The translations under genes and the position numbers were made by a program. The notes beneath the pieces are model-generated. The model saw only the letters and a program-made list of their open reading frames with translations, ran no database searches and was not told the origin of the DNA. Shown in pieces: positions 1 through 8,988 of a DNA stretch of 23,696 nt; positions within the stretch are counted from its first letter, which is position 1; each line of letters opens with the position of its first letter. Origin of the DNA: Salinivirga sp964413185 (lineage in GTDB: Bacteria > Bacteroidota > Bacteroidia > Bacteroidales > Salinivirgaceae); assembly GCA_964413185.1 (NCBI GenBank), contig CAYPSX010000037.1, positions 1 through 23,696 on the forward strand, read 5' to 3'.

Positions 1-1106
1 GCTTTATTGTTTTCTTTAAATTGATTAAGTTTTTTGTACATGCCTGCCATTTCGTGGTTTTTCCAGTTAATGGTATCTTTTTCAAAAAACCTGAGCCTTT
101 TGTTTAATCCGGCTTCCTGTCCGCTGTAAATGAGCGGGAAAGTGGGTGCCGCGTAAGTGAAAACTGCAAATGTTTTGTAGCTGTCGGGCATGCGTTCAAA
201 TACGGTTCCGTTCCATGAGTTTTCGTCGTGGTTGGTTGTAAAAGCCATTCTGTAAACGCTGTCGGCAAATCTATTTGGCTCTTTTTTGAAGTATTTTCGT
301 AAATGATTGGCGTTTTGTTTGCCTTTTGCTATTTCATTCATAATGTGATGCAGTTCCCATGCATAGTTGGCATCGAAAGCTTTTTTGTGCAGTTCGGGTT
401 TTTCTGCTTCGGCGAGCATGAAAACAGGTTTTATTTTTTCCATTTCATCGCGCGCATTTTCCCAAAAATCGTTCGGTACCATGCTGGCCACATCGCAGCG
501 GTAGCCGTCGATGTTGTGTTCTTTTACCCAATACACAAGTGCATCGGTCATGGCTTTGCGCATTTCCTGATTGTCGTAGTTCAGGTCGGCCACGTCTGAC
601 CAATCTTCGACCGGGGCAACAATTTCACCGGACGCGGAGTCTTTGGTGTACCATTCCGGATGCTCCTCAATCCACGGATGATCCCACGCTGTGTGGTTGG
701 CCACCCAGTCGAGAATGAGCAACATGCCGTTGTCGTGTGTTGCTTTTACCAGTTTGTCGAAATCTTCTTTTGTGCCAAATTCAGGATTTACCGCTTTGTA
801 ATCTTTTACAGCATAATAACTTCCCATGGAGCCTTTACGGTTTTTTTCTCCAATGGGATGAATGGGCATTATCCATAAAATATCGACACCCAGTTCTTTG
901 AGCCTGGGAATGTGCGAAATAAAAGCTTCTATGGTTCCTTCAGGTGTATATTGCCTGATGTTTACTTCGTAAATGGTTGATGCTTTGGAGGCTTCTACCG
1001 GATCTTTCTTGGCTGCCTGTGCATCAACTTCATTCTTTTTGGCCTGGTTGCATCCTCCGAAAATGAATGCAAACGAGATAATTGACATAATGATTAGTTT
1101 CTTCAT
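1..1106 (-). CDS. GH13 alpha-amylase lipoprotein, C-terminus cut by window edge
   Basis: The first 368 codons of a glycoside hydrolase family 13 enzyme are present; the 3' end lies left of the window. Residues 1-19 form a lipoprotein signal peptide ending in the lipobox FGGC (Cys19), so the protein is probably anchored in the outer membrane or periplasm. The catalytic barrel starts almost at once (TIYEVNIRQY, residue 44), with no N-terminal binding domain. All four GH13 signature regions are visible: DWVANHT (133-139), GYRCDVASM with nucleophile Asp205, FMLAEAE with acid/base Glu233, and TTNHDEN with Asp294. Expected role: hydrolysis of alpha-1,4 glucan in the starch locus. It is last in the visible minus-strand operon, 15 bp after the preceding GH13 gene. 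The exact specificity (endo-amylase, alpha-glucosidase or maltogenic) cannot be told. Confidence 0.93.
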   Translation of the reverse strand, partial: MKKLIIMSIISFAFIFGGCNQAKKNEVDAQAAKKDPVEASKASTIYEVNIRQYTPEGTIEAFISHIPRLKELGVDILWIMPIHPIGEKNRKGSMGSYYAVKDYKAVNPEFGTKEDFDKLVKATHDNGMLLILDWVANHTAWDHPWIEEHPEWYTKDSASGEIVAPVEDWSDVADLNYDNQEMRKAMTDALVYWVKEHNIDGYRCDVASMVPNDFWENARDEMEKIKPVFMLAEAEKPELHKKAFDANYAWELHHIMNEIAKGKQNANHLRKYFKKEPNRFADSVYRMAFTTNHDENSWNGTVFERMPDSYKTFAVFTYAAPTFPLIYSGQEAGLNKRLRFFEKDTINWKNHEMAGMYKKLNQFKENNK

Positions 1107-1121
1107 TTTTATTTGGTTTTA

Positions 1122-3518
1122 TTATTTGATATTGGATAAAACGACAAAGTCATACGCCGGTATGGAAACGGTTATGGATTTATCATCTTTTTTGATTGAT
1201 TTATTGAAAAGTGCTGCAAATTTTTCGCTGGCAATGTGTGCCGGTGTTTTAATGCTGATTTCAGCTTTTGTATCTGAATCGTTGAGCGCAATTATTACGG
1301 CTTCGTTTAGGTAAGTGCGTTGGAAAATGAGCAGGTTCTCCGAAACTTTTACAAATTGCATATCACCAAAAATAAGTGGTAAAGCTTTTTGTCTGAAATT
1401 CAACAGTTTCGAGGTTATTTCCCTCATTTTTTGTTCGGGTTTTGCCAAATCTTCGAAACGCATCATGCGCCGATTGTCGGGATCGTTGCCGCCGGGCATG
1501 CCAATTTCATCGCCATAGTAAATTACCGGTAATCCGGGTAGTGTGCTAATAATGGCGTTGAGCATGGCGGCTTTTTGGTAGCCAACAGTATCTTCAACTT
1601 TAATTTCGCGTGTCCAGCCGGCCTTTTGGGCATCTTCATCGAAACGTAGTGCGCCGGAAGCGTAAGAAATGAACCGCGCGCGATCCTGGTTGCCGGTAAT
1701 GTTGCCCATCAGGTGATGACTTCCATAGTATTTCTGGCTGCGTTTTATTTCAGCTTCAAGCTCGCTAAAACTGCGGTCGCCGGCCAGTGTGCCCACAATT
1801 ACATCGTATACATTAAAATCGAATTGTGCACTGAGCTGGCCTGAGTTTACGTAGCTGCCAATGAGTTCGGCCGAGCCATAAGTTTCGCCAATTTGATATA
1901 GCCTGCGGTTTTCAGGAATGACCACTTCATTGCGAAGTTTTTGTGTGAGTGTGCGCCAGAATATTTCCGGAACATGTTTGGTTGCATCGTGCCGGAATCC
2001 GTCGAAATTGTATTTTTTGATCCAATAAACGGCCGAATCTGTCAGCATGTTGGTTACTTCCGGATTTTCCAGATCGAGCGTGGGCATGAACGTATCGAAC
2101 CAGGTTGTAAGGCGTTGCTCATCCCAAAGTCGTGTGTTTTCTGTTCCGTCTGGGAGATATAAATTGGTTTTCCAGTCCGGGTTTGCTTGTATAATGGGAT
2201 GATTTTCGTGTACATGGTTGGCCACAAAATCGAGCAATACATTCAGGTTATTCTTATGCGCGAGATCTACCAGTTTTTTCAGCTCTTCTTCAGTTCCAAA
2301 ATGCGGGTTAAGCTGTGTAAATGAAACGGGCCAGTAACCGTGATAACCTGAGAATTTTGTTTTCGGGTCGGGGAACAAACCATAAGCTCCTTCGGGATTT
2401 TTTATTACGGGTGATATCCATATTGTATTGATGCCCAGATTTTCGAAATATCCGTCTTCGATTTTTTCAATTACGCCTTCCAAATCACCGCCAAAATAAT
2501 TGGCTTTGGGCAGAATTGCTTCGTCTTCGATTTTCCAGGTATTTTCCGGGTTGGCATCGTTGAAACGGTCGATAAATACATTGTAGATCGTTGCTGCTTC
2601 AAAATCGGTACGTTTCAGGTTTTCCGCATTTTGCAGCACTTTGCCTTTGTGCAATGGAATTTTCAGAAAGTTTGATAAGCCATCGTCATTGGTGGCCTGA
2701 ATGCGCAGATAGCTTCGTTCAAGGTTGCCTGTTTCTTTTGGGATGGTAATTTGTATTTCTTCAATATCCTGATGGATGTACGTTTCCGGTAGTGTTTTGT
2801 TTTGCGCGAAAACAATCAGGTTGTCTATCGAATTTTCGATATCCACTATAACAGATCCGTTGGTTGTGCTTTTTGCAAACAGGTGTGGTTTTTCCAGGTT
2901 GGTATATTGCCCGACTTTCAGCAATGAGTTGAAACCACCCATGTTGTTGCTTATTTTTTCATCGTTGGCCGGATCGAGCATCTCTTTTCCGTCTGCAACG
3001 ATGAGATATTGATATTCACCGGGTTCTAACAGCAGGGTAGTGGTCCATACGCCATCTTTTTTTGTCAGGTTTGTATTTGCCGGGTTCCAGGCATTAAATG
3101 TTCCTTTTAGTTGAACTTTCTCGTATGGTTCATCGGTTTTAAAGGTAAATTCATACTTAATTTTCGATGAGCGTTTGAGCAAAATGTCATATCGATCGCC
3201 GGAAATGTAAAAGTGCAATTGCCCGATACGTGGAAATCCGGCACCTTGAACAATCAACTCTATTATGGTGTCTTTTTGAGTGATTTTAAGTCCTTCTGTT
3301 GCTGTTACCGAATCAATTGCCGGTTCTGTCGGGAAGTAATCTGCAATATGCACAACCGTTGTGTCGGGGTTAAGCATTACAGGTGAAGCTAAACCAGCCA
3401 TAAGGTTTTCTTTGGGCAGTTTAAAGTCACCGGATTGTTCACTGCATTCTGCAAAAACGAATACCAGCAGAATTATGATTGCTGTTTGCAAATATTTCCG
3501 AAATCCTGTTTGTGTCAT
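1122..3518 (-). CDS. CBM-GH13 alpha-amylase lipoprotein (SusG-like role)
   Basis: A 798-residue GH13 enzyme with a lipoprotein-type N-terminus: hydrophobic 12-23, candidate lipid Cys25 in FAEC, which is not an ideal lipobox. Residues ~50-118 look like a beta domain, and 132-203 an AMPK/CBM48-like glycogen-binding fold (VQLKGTFNAW, then GEYQYLIVADG). A further beta region leads to the catalytic barrel from ~310 (IYNVFIDRFND). Signature regions: DFVANHVHE (430-438), GFRHDATKH with nucleophile Asp511, YQIGETYGS with acid/base Glu545, and GNQD (609-612) with Asp612. The usual NHD triad of region IV is NQD here. A C-terminal beta domain follows ~715. By architecture and lipidation it is the best candidate for a surface SusG-like starch hydrolase. 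It follows GH65 by 99 bp and precedes the next GH13 by 15 bp. Confidence 0.93.
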   Translation of the reverse strand: MTQTGFRKYLQTAIIILLVFVFAECSEQSGDFKLPKENLMAGLASPVMLNPDTTVVHIADYFPTEPAIDSVTATEGLKITQKDTIIELIVQGAGFPRIGQLHFYISGDRYDILLKRSSKIKYEFTFKTDEPYEKVQLKGTFNAWNPANTNLTKKDGVWTTTLLLEPGEYQYLIVADGKEMLDPANDEKISNNMGGFNSLLKVGQYTNLEKPHLFAKSTTNGSVIVDIENSIDNLIVFAQNKTLPETYIHQDIEEIQITIPKETGNLERSYLRIQATNDDGLSNFLKIPLHKGKVLQNAENLKRTDFEAATIYNVFIDRFNDANPENTWKIEDEAILPKANYFGGDLEGVIEKIEDGYFENLGINTIWISPVIKNPEGAYGLFPDPKTKFSGYHGYWPVSFTQLNPHFGTEEELKKLVDLAHKNNLNVLLDFVANHVHENHPIIQANPDWKTNLYLPDGTENTRLWDEQRLTTWFDTFMPTLDLENPEVTNMLTDSAVYWIKKYNFDGFRHDATKHVPEIFWRTLTQKLRNEVVIPENRRLYQIGETYGSAELIGSYVNSGQLSAQFDFNVYDVIVGTLAGDRSFSELEAEIKRSQKYYGSHHLMGNITGNQDRARFISYASGALRFDEDAQKAGWTREIKVEDTVGYQKAAMLNAIISTLPGLPVIYYGDEIGMPGGNDPDNRRMMRFEDLAKPEQKMREITSKLLNFRQKALPLIFGDMQFVKVSENLLIFQRTYLNEAVIIALNDSDTKAEISIKTPAHIASEKFAALFNKSIKKDDKSITVSIPAYDFVVLSNIK

Positions 3519-3617
3519 GTGTGTAACTTTGATTGTGTTGATGTTTTCCGTACAAACCCGGCTGCATGTCCGCTTTTCAACGAAAGCAGCGGATTTGTCG
3601 GAACTGGTTTCTTTATT

Positions 3618-5936
3618 TTAGCAATTCATACTAACACTAATTTTATCGTTAGCATTAATTGTGTAAACTTTTCCAAATAGTATTACATCCAATTGTTGAG
3701 ACGCATCGTTTTGTATATCAACCTGGTTTTTACCAATGGTGATTTTTAGTATATGTCCTCTGAACATGATTTTGAACGCGAACGACTTCCATTTTTCCGG
3801 AATAAACGGATCGAATGAAAGTTTGTCGTCTTTTAACCGCATTCCGCCAAATCCCTGTACGATTGACATCCATGTGCCGCCCATGCTCGTAACGTGCAAT
3901 CCTTCGTTAGTGTCGCTGTTGTAATCGTCGAGATCGAGGCGCGATGCAGAGAGATAAAATTCGTACGAACGTTTTTCATCGCCCAGTTTGGCCGCAATAA
4001 TGGAGTGAATGCAGGCCGAAAGCGATGATTCATGTACGGTCATGGGTTCATAAAAGTCGTAATTGCGTTTGATGGTGTCTGTGTCGTAATGACTTTCAAA
4101 AAAGTACAAGCCTTGCAATACGTCTGCCTGTTTGATGTAGCACGAGCGCAAAATACGATCCCACGACCAGGTTTTATGTATGGGTTTTTCGTTTTCGGGA
4201 ATTTCATTAACGGTGCGGAGGTCTTTATCCAGATAACCATCTTGTTGTAAAAAGATATCGCGTTTTTCGTCGTAAGGGAAATAGAGATTTTTGCAAATTT
4301 TCTTCCAATGACCGGTTTCTTTGTTTTCGTTAAAACTGGTTTTAGTTTCAATGTGTTGCCATTCTTCCGGTTTGGATGATTTTATTTTTTCAATTACTTC
4401 CATGGTATACTGCATGGTCCAATGTGCCATTTTTAATGTATACCAGTTGTTGTGTACGTTATTTTCGTATTCATTGGGTCCGGTTACGCCAAGCATAACG
4501 TATTTTTGTTTTTCTTCGGAGAAGTTTACTCGCTGTGCCCAAAAACGTGAGATGCCAATGAGTACCTCAAGCCCGTAATCGGCCAAATGTTGCTCGTCTT
4601 TTGTGAAGCGAACGTAATTGTAAATGGCATAGGCTATTGCGCCGTTGCGGTGAATTTCCTCAAATGTAATTTCCCATTCGTTATGGCATTCTTCCCCGTT
4701 CATGGTTACCATTGGATATAGTGCAGCGCCATCGGTGAAGCCGAGTTTTTCTGCATTTTCAATGGCTTTTTGCAAATGCTTGAACCTGTAAATGAGCAGG
4801 TTTTTAGCCACTTTTTGCTCGGATGTACTCAGATAAAACGGCAGCAGGTAAGCCTCTGTGTCCCAGTAGGTGCTTCCACCATATTTTTCGCCTGTAAATC
4901 CTTTGGGGCCAATATTTAAGCGTTCGTCTTGCCCGGTGTAGGTTTGGTTAAGCTGAAAAATGTTGTACCTGATGCCTTGCTGTGCAGCGGTGTCGCCATC
5001 AATTGCAATATCGGCATGGTCCCATTTTTCTTTCCAGGCTGCTTTTTGCTCATCGAGCAGTTTGGAAAAGCCTTTCTTTTTTGCATAAGCCAGAACATCA
5101 GAAGCTTGTTGTTTTAAATCGTCGTTTTTGTGGTACATGGAGGTAACCACTGCGGCGAATTTGTAAATGGTTGTTTTTTTGCCTTCGTGTATGTTAATTT
5201 TCAACCGGTGGGCAATATATTTTTTTTCTTCGATGGTGTCGAACTGTGTGAGCGAATGGGGTTTGCCATCTACTGCAAGTGAGTAATGCATGGCATAGCA
5301 CGCACGGAAATGTGTTTTGCGTGTTTCTGTAATCAGGTACGGAGCTCTTGCCGATGCTGATTTTTCTATTTCGTCCCAAAACTGCTCATCGTAATTTGCA
5401 TCTTCGTTTTTAATGTCGCCGTCGATGGGTAACAGCACTTCAATGTCGCCGGAGAAATTTTCGGGTGTGAGGCTGAATTGAATAGCTCCCAGTTCATCGT
5501 TTACAATACTGAGCAAACGAAAAGATTCTACTTTTACTTTTTTGCCGTCATCAAATTCAGCGATGTACGATTTGCTGAAGTAGCCATCCTGCATGTTCAG
5601 CTCTCTGCGAAAATCACTTAACTTTAGTTTATGCGGGTCAAGCTCGCTACCGTCGATTTTTATGCGAACGCCGGTCCAGTCCGGTGCGTTAAGTACCTTG
5701 GCAAAATACTCAGGATAGCCGTTTTTCCACCAGCCTACGCGGGTTTTATCGGGGTAATAAACGCCGCCCAGATAGTTTCCCTGTAGTGTGCTGCCTGAAT
5801 AGTATTCTTCAAAATTGGCGCGCTGACCAAATTTGCCGTTGCCAAGACTGAATATACTCTCGGAGATTTGGTTATATTCCGGCTTATAACCTTCTTCTAT
5901 AATTTTCCACGGATGATGTGTAATGTAATTCTTCAC
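3618..5936 (-). CDS. GH65 maltose/kojibiose-type phosphorylase
   Basis: A 772-residue glycoside hydrolase family 65 protein without a signal peptide, hence cytoplasmic. Family members split an alpha-glucoside with phosphate to give beta-glucose 1-phosphate plus glucose. The N-terminal super-sandwich domain spans ~1-270 (SIFSLGNGKFGQRANFEE, 28-44), then the (alpha/alpha)6 barrel (KYGGSTYWDTEAYLLPFYL, 351-369). The catalytic acid is Glu489 in GVTGPNEYENNV; the phosphate-site segment HESSLSA is at 635-641, and a C-terminal beta domain follows ~700. Length fits the family. The start is GTG: an in-frame TAA lies 18 bp upstream and the next Met is residue 115, which would destroy the N-terminal domain. 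It sits 19 bp after the SusA-like gene. Maltose is the likely substrate from context; kojibiose, nigerose or trehalose phosphorolysis cannot be excluded. Confidence 0.92.
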   Translation of the reverse strand: MKNYITHHPWKIIEEGYKPEYNQISESIFSLGNGKFGQRANFEEYYSGSTLQGNYLGGVYYPDKTRVGWWKNGYPEYFAKVLNAPDWTGVRIKIDGSELDPHKLKLSDFRRELNMQDGYFSKSYIAEFDDGKKVKVESFRLLSIVNDELGAIQFSLTPENFSGDIEVLLPIDGDIKNEDANYDEQFWDEIEKSASARAPYLITETRKTHFRACYAMHYSLAVDGKPHSLTQFDTIEEKKYIAHRLKINIHEGKKTTIYKFAAVVTSMYHKNDDLKQQASDVLAYAKKKGFSKLLDEQKAAWKEKWDHADIAIDGDTAAQQGIRYNIFQLNQTYTGQDERLNIGPKGFTGEKYGGSTYWDTEAYLLPFYLSTSEQKVAKNLLIYRFKHLQKAIENAEKLGFTDGAALYPMVTMNGEECHNEWEITFEEIHRNGAIAYAIYNYVRFTKDEQHLADYGLEVLIGISRFWAQRVNFSEEKQKYVMLGVTGPNEYENNVHNNWYTLKMAHWTMQYTMEVIEKIKSSKPEEWQHIETKTSFNENKETGHWKKICKNLYFPYDEKRDIFLQQDGYLDKDLRTVNEIPENEKPIHKTWSWDRILRSCYIKQADVLQGLYFFESHYDTDTIKRNYDFYEPMTVHESSLSACIHSIIAAKLGDEKRSYEFYLSASRLDLDDYNSDTNEGLHVTSMGGTWMSIVQGFGGMRLKDDKLSFDPFIPEKWKSFAFKIMFRGHILKITIGKNQVDIQNDASQQLDVILFGKVYTINANDKISVSMNC

Positions 5937-5955
5937 GGTGCTCAGATTTTTTTAG

Positions 5956-7806
5956 TTATTTGAGTTCCAGTATTAAAACGCTTTTGCCCGGTATGGTCAG
6001 GTCATCAATTTTATATTCTTTTTTTGTGATGATGTCTGTTCCGGTTACGAAATTTTGAGTTCTTTCGCTGAATCTTGTTGTATTGAGTTTTACGGGTTTG
6101 TCTTTTTTGTTGAAAGTAACCATTACGGCTTCTTGCTCATTGTACCTGAAATAGGTGTATGTGCCGTCTTTGGTTGGTGCAAATTGCATGAGGTTTCCGT
6201 TGTGGATAATTTCGTTGTTTTTTCGCCAGTTGAGCAGTTTTTTCATGAAGTTTTGTGCTTCTGCTTTTTTTGAGTCGAGGTTTTCGCCTGTAAATGCGTT
6301 TGCTTTATCGTTTGGCCAGCCACCCGGGAAATCTTCGCGAATTTGGCCGTGGTCGTGCGGTTTTTCGTTGCTCATGAGCAATTCTGTTCCGTACTGTATT
6401 TGTGGAATGCCACGCATGGTGAGGAAATAGGCTATGCCCATTTTAAACAGGTCGAAATCGTTGTTTACCTGTTTGTAGAAACGGTCCATGTCGTGGTTGT
6501 CGGGGAAAATGACCAGGTTCATCGGGTCGCTGTAAAGGTAGTCACTGGCGAGTTTTTCATAAACTTTAATGAATCCTTTATTCCAGCTTTCGGGCTCGTT
6601 TAATGCTTCTGCGAGTGCAATTTGAATGGGGAAGTCCATGAGGCTGGGCAGGCACGATTCAAAATCGACAGGAATATTGTTTCCTCTTTGCCACTTGGCC
6701 AGTACAGCCGGATCCGGGCTCCACTCTTCGCCTACAATGTTGAAATTCGGGTATTCTTCCATGATGTGGCAGGTCCACGTATTCATGAATTCTACGCCGG
6801 AGTAGGGGTGCGTGTCGTGCCTTATGCCTTGCAAGTTTGCGTGTTCTATCCACCACACAGAGTTGTAAATCAGGTAATCGGCAAGCAACGGGTTGCTTTG
6901 GTTCATGTCGGGCATGGCCGAAACAAACCAGCCTTCTTCGAAAAGTTTTTTATCGGCTTCCGAAGCGTAGGGGTCGTGCAATGTAACTCTTGAGTGGTTG
7001 GTAATTTTATGATCGTTCTGGTAGTGTACCCAGTCGTTGGTTGGTGGGTCTTGCATCCACCAGTGATTGGAACCGCAGTGGTTCATAATCATGTCCTGGA
7101 TGAGCTTGATGCCGCGTTTTTGAGCTTCTTCGCTGAGTTTTACGTAAAGTTCGTTGGTTCCCAGGCGCGGATCAACTTTATAAAAGTCGGTAATGGCGTA
7201 GCCGTGGTACGATGATTCGGGCATTGCATTTTCCATTACAGGATTAAGCCACAATGCTGTAAATCCCATTTCTTCGATATAATCCAAATGATCGATAATG
7301 CCCTGAATGTCGCCCCCGTGACGGCCATAATCGTCTTTGCGGTTTAGTTTGTCGCTGTACCCTTCAATATTGTCGTTTTTTGTGTTGCCGTTGGCAAAAC
7401 GGTCGGGGTAGAGCAGGTACATAACATCGGAGCTGCTAAAACCTTCGCGAAGAGCAGAATTTCTTTTTCGTTTTTTTAGTTGATATGGAAAAGACAGGTC
7501 TTTTTGTCCTTTTTGCGTGAGTGAAAAATCAAATTTACCGGGTTTAGCTTGTTTCGAAATGTTGAGGTAAATGAACAAGTAGTTTTCGTTGCCTGTTCGG
7601 ATAACCCGTTTTATGTTTACATCGGCATAATCGACCGATGGTTTATAGCCGGCAATATTTTCGCCATAAACGGTAATTTGCACCTCTGAGTGGTGCATGT
7701 TGGTCCACCAGTGGGCAGGGGAGATGCGGGTGATTTGTTGTGCGTCGCTCTCAACGGAGAGGATCAGTGATAAAATAAGTGCGGTTATGGTTGTGCTTAA
7801 TTTCAT
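5956..7806 (-). CDS. susA: SusA-like periplasmic neopullulanase/cyclomaltodextrinase (GH13)
   Basis: A 616-residue GH13 enzyme, essentially the length of Bacteroides SusA. A classical signal peptide (1-22, cleavage near SDA|QQ) with no lipobox cysteine points to a soluble periplasmic enzyme. An N-terminal Ig-like domain (~24-115, starting ITRISPAHWWTNM) is typical of Bacteroidota cyclomaltodextrinases. The barrel starts ~127 (VMYLLYPDRFANG). Signature regions: DMIMNHCG (238-245), GIRHDTHPYS with nucleophile Asp331, IVGEEWSP with acid/base Glu360, and FPDNHDMDR with Asp439. A C-terminal beta domain spans ~530-616. Expected role: degrading cyclodextrins, pullulan and imported maltooligosaccharides to maltose and glucose in the periplasm. 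It follows susE after 114 bp containing a strong hairpin. The susA name rests on architecture and locus position, not on a search. Confidence 0.92.
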   Translation of the reverse strand: MKLSTTITALILSLILSVESDAQQITRISPAHWWTNMHHSEVQITVYGENIAGYKPSVDYADVNIKRVIRTGNENYLFIYLNISKQAKPGKFDFSLTQKGQKDLSFPYQLKKRKRNSALREGFSSSDVMYLLYPDRFANGNTKNDNIEGYSDKLNRKDDYGRHGGDIQGIIDHLDYIEEMGFTALWLNPVMENAMPESSYHGYAITDFYKVDPRLGTNELYVKLSEEAQKRGIKLIQDMIMNHCGSNHWWMQDPPTNDWVHYQNDHKITNHSRVTLHDPYASEADKKLFEEGWFVSAMPDMNQSNPLLADYLIYNSVWWIEHANLQGIRHDTHPYSGVEFMNTWTCHIMEEYPNFNIVGEEWSPDPAVLAKWQRGNNIPVDFESCLPSLMDFPIQIALAEALNEPESWNKGFIKVYEKLASDYLYSDPMNLVIFPDNHDMDRFYKQVNNDFDLFKMGIAYFLTMRGIPQIQYGTELLMSNEKPHDHGQIREDFPGGWPNDKANAFTGENLDSKKAEAQNFMKKLLNWRKNNEIIHNGNLMQFAPTKDGTYTYFRYNEQEAVMVTFNKKDKPVKLNTTRFSERTQNFVTGTDIITKKEYKIDDLTIPGKSVLILELK

Positions 7807-7870
7807 GCGCCAATCCTGAATAATTTAAATTGAAGTGATAATGGAGATATTCGGGTTTTGTAGTAGTAAG

Positions 7871-7912
7871 AAAGAAAACTTCATTTGCGCAACTGCAAAT
7901 GAAGTTTTCTTT
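7871..7912 (-). terminator. Perfect 18-bp hairpin between susE and susA-like gene
   Basis: Positions 7871-7888 and 7895-7912 are exact reverse complements around a 6-nt loop. On the minus strand the hairpin lies 8 nt after the susE stop codon and is followed by TTCTTACTACTAC. The stem is AT-rich with a GC-containing tip. It could be a partial terminator or an RNA-stabilising/processing stem that makes susCDE transcripts more abundant than those of the downstream enzymes. No -7-type promoter is evident between the hairpin and the next gene, so read-through is needed. Confidence 0.7.
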
Positions 7913-7920
7913 TAAGCTAT

Positions 7921-8970
7921 TTAGTTTTGAATTATTTCATAGGTTGGAACCATTTGGTACAGATCCAGCGTAATAGTATAGTTTCCTGCTTCAGAAACTG
8001 TTATATTGCTTCCATCTGGTACGAGAGTTCCATCTCCGGCTGCGCTTGCTCCGAGATTAATATTATCGTCTCCATTGGCTCTCCACTTAAACTCGGCATT
8101 GGCATCCAGGTCTACTGTTACAGTAAATACCTGATCTGTGTCATCCCATGTTAGCGCCTCATCGCCCCAGCTGTTGAATGTTCCTGTCAGGGCAAAGTTT
8201 CTAAGTTCATTCGACCATGTGAGATCGTTAGTGTTTACGGTCATGTAATATGTTCCTGTTCCGTCAACAGATAAGTTACCGGCGCCATCGTCAGTATCAA
8301 GAACACCATCACCACCACTACCATAATTGGTATGATCCCAGTCAGGGTCAGAGGTGAATTTGAATTCGAAAGTTCCTCCCGGTGGGAAATGAATATATCC
8401 ATTATATATGCCGTTATCTTCTGGCGAATATACGTTTGGTGCTTCACCCGGACCCCATCCCTGGTAATCGCCGGGAACCCACAAATATGCCGGTTCAACA
8501 ACCGCTTCAAAGGCGGTAAGTTGCAAGTCTACAACGTCAGAAGGAGTTTCAAGCTGTGATCCACCTCCTGAAGTTTGAATAAAAGATAATACGCGTAGTT
8601 GGAAATCGAGCGCCACATCAACGGGGAACCCTTCTTTTACTATTTTGGAATTGAGTTCTTTAACCGTAGTTGTGTAGGGGGTTTCTGTCGTACTTGCAAG
8701 TTCAAAATAATCTGTACTGTCTACATGTTTTAATTGTAACTTGTAAGTAGGTGCTTGTGTATTGTCGAGATTGTACTCTACGGGGGTCCATGAGAATTCT
8801 ACAGTATTGCTGGTATCTTGTTCAGTCATTACCAGGTCAGTGAAGCCCATAGTCATGCCCGGAGGTACAATTTCATCCGTATGGAGTACCGGGTTTTCGA
8901 AGTCTTCTTCGCAAGAAGCAAAGAGCCAAATACCCAGGATGATGAATATGAGATATTTTATGTTTTTCAT
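7921..8970 (-). CDS. susE: SusE-like starch-binding outer-membrane lipoprotein
   Basis: A 349-residue lipoprotein: signal peptide with lipobox FASC (Cys20) followed by acidic EEDF, as in exported Bacteroidota lipoproteins. Residues ~28-155 form a SusE-type N-terminal domain (FSWTPVEYNLDN). Two tandem carbohydrate-binding modules follow, ~160-255 (AYLWVPGDYQGWGPGEAPNV, then FEFKFTSDPDW) and ~258-347 (NFALTGTFNSWGDEAL, then FKWRANGDDNINLGAS). Both are rich in exposed-type Trp (164, 172, 211, 252; 268, 275, 296), the usual sugar-stacking residues. Expected role: holding starch at the cell surface beside SusCD. It lies 18 bp after susD. SusE and SusF share this fold; with two modules and its position after susD it resembles SusE more, and no separate SusF is present. 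Confidence 0.88.
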   Translation of the reverse strand: MKNIKYLIFIILGIWLFASCEEDFENPVLHTDEIVPPGMTMGFTDLVMTEQDTSNTVEFSWTPVEYNLDNTQAPTYKLQLKHVDSTDYFELASTTETPYTTTVKELNSKIVKEGFPVDVALDFQLRVLSFIQTSGGGSQLETPSDVVDLQLTAFEAVVEPAYLWVPGDYQGWGPGEAPNVYSPEDNGIYNGYIHFPPGGTFEFKFTSDPDWDHTNYGSGGDGVLDTDDGAGNLSVDGTGTYYMTVNTNDLTWSNELRNFALTGTFNSWGDEALTWDDTDQVFTVTVDLDANAEFKWRANGDDNINLGASAAGDGTLVPDGSNITVSEAGNYTITLDLYQMVPTYEIIQN

Positions 8971-8988
8971 TGTTCTGCGTATTTTAGA

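Noticed and set aside
3569..3593. TCCGCT/AGCGGA inverted repeat between the GH65 and CBM-GH13 genes
   Set aside because: Six-pair stem with a 13-nt loop and no T-run on the minus strand; may be chance structure within a 99-bp operon gap.
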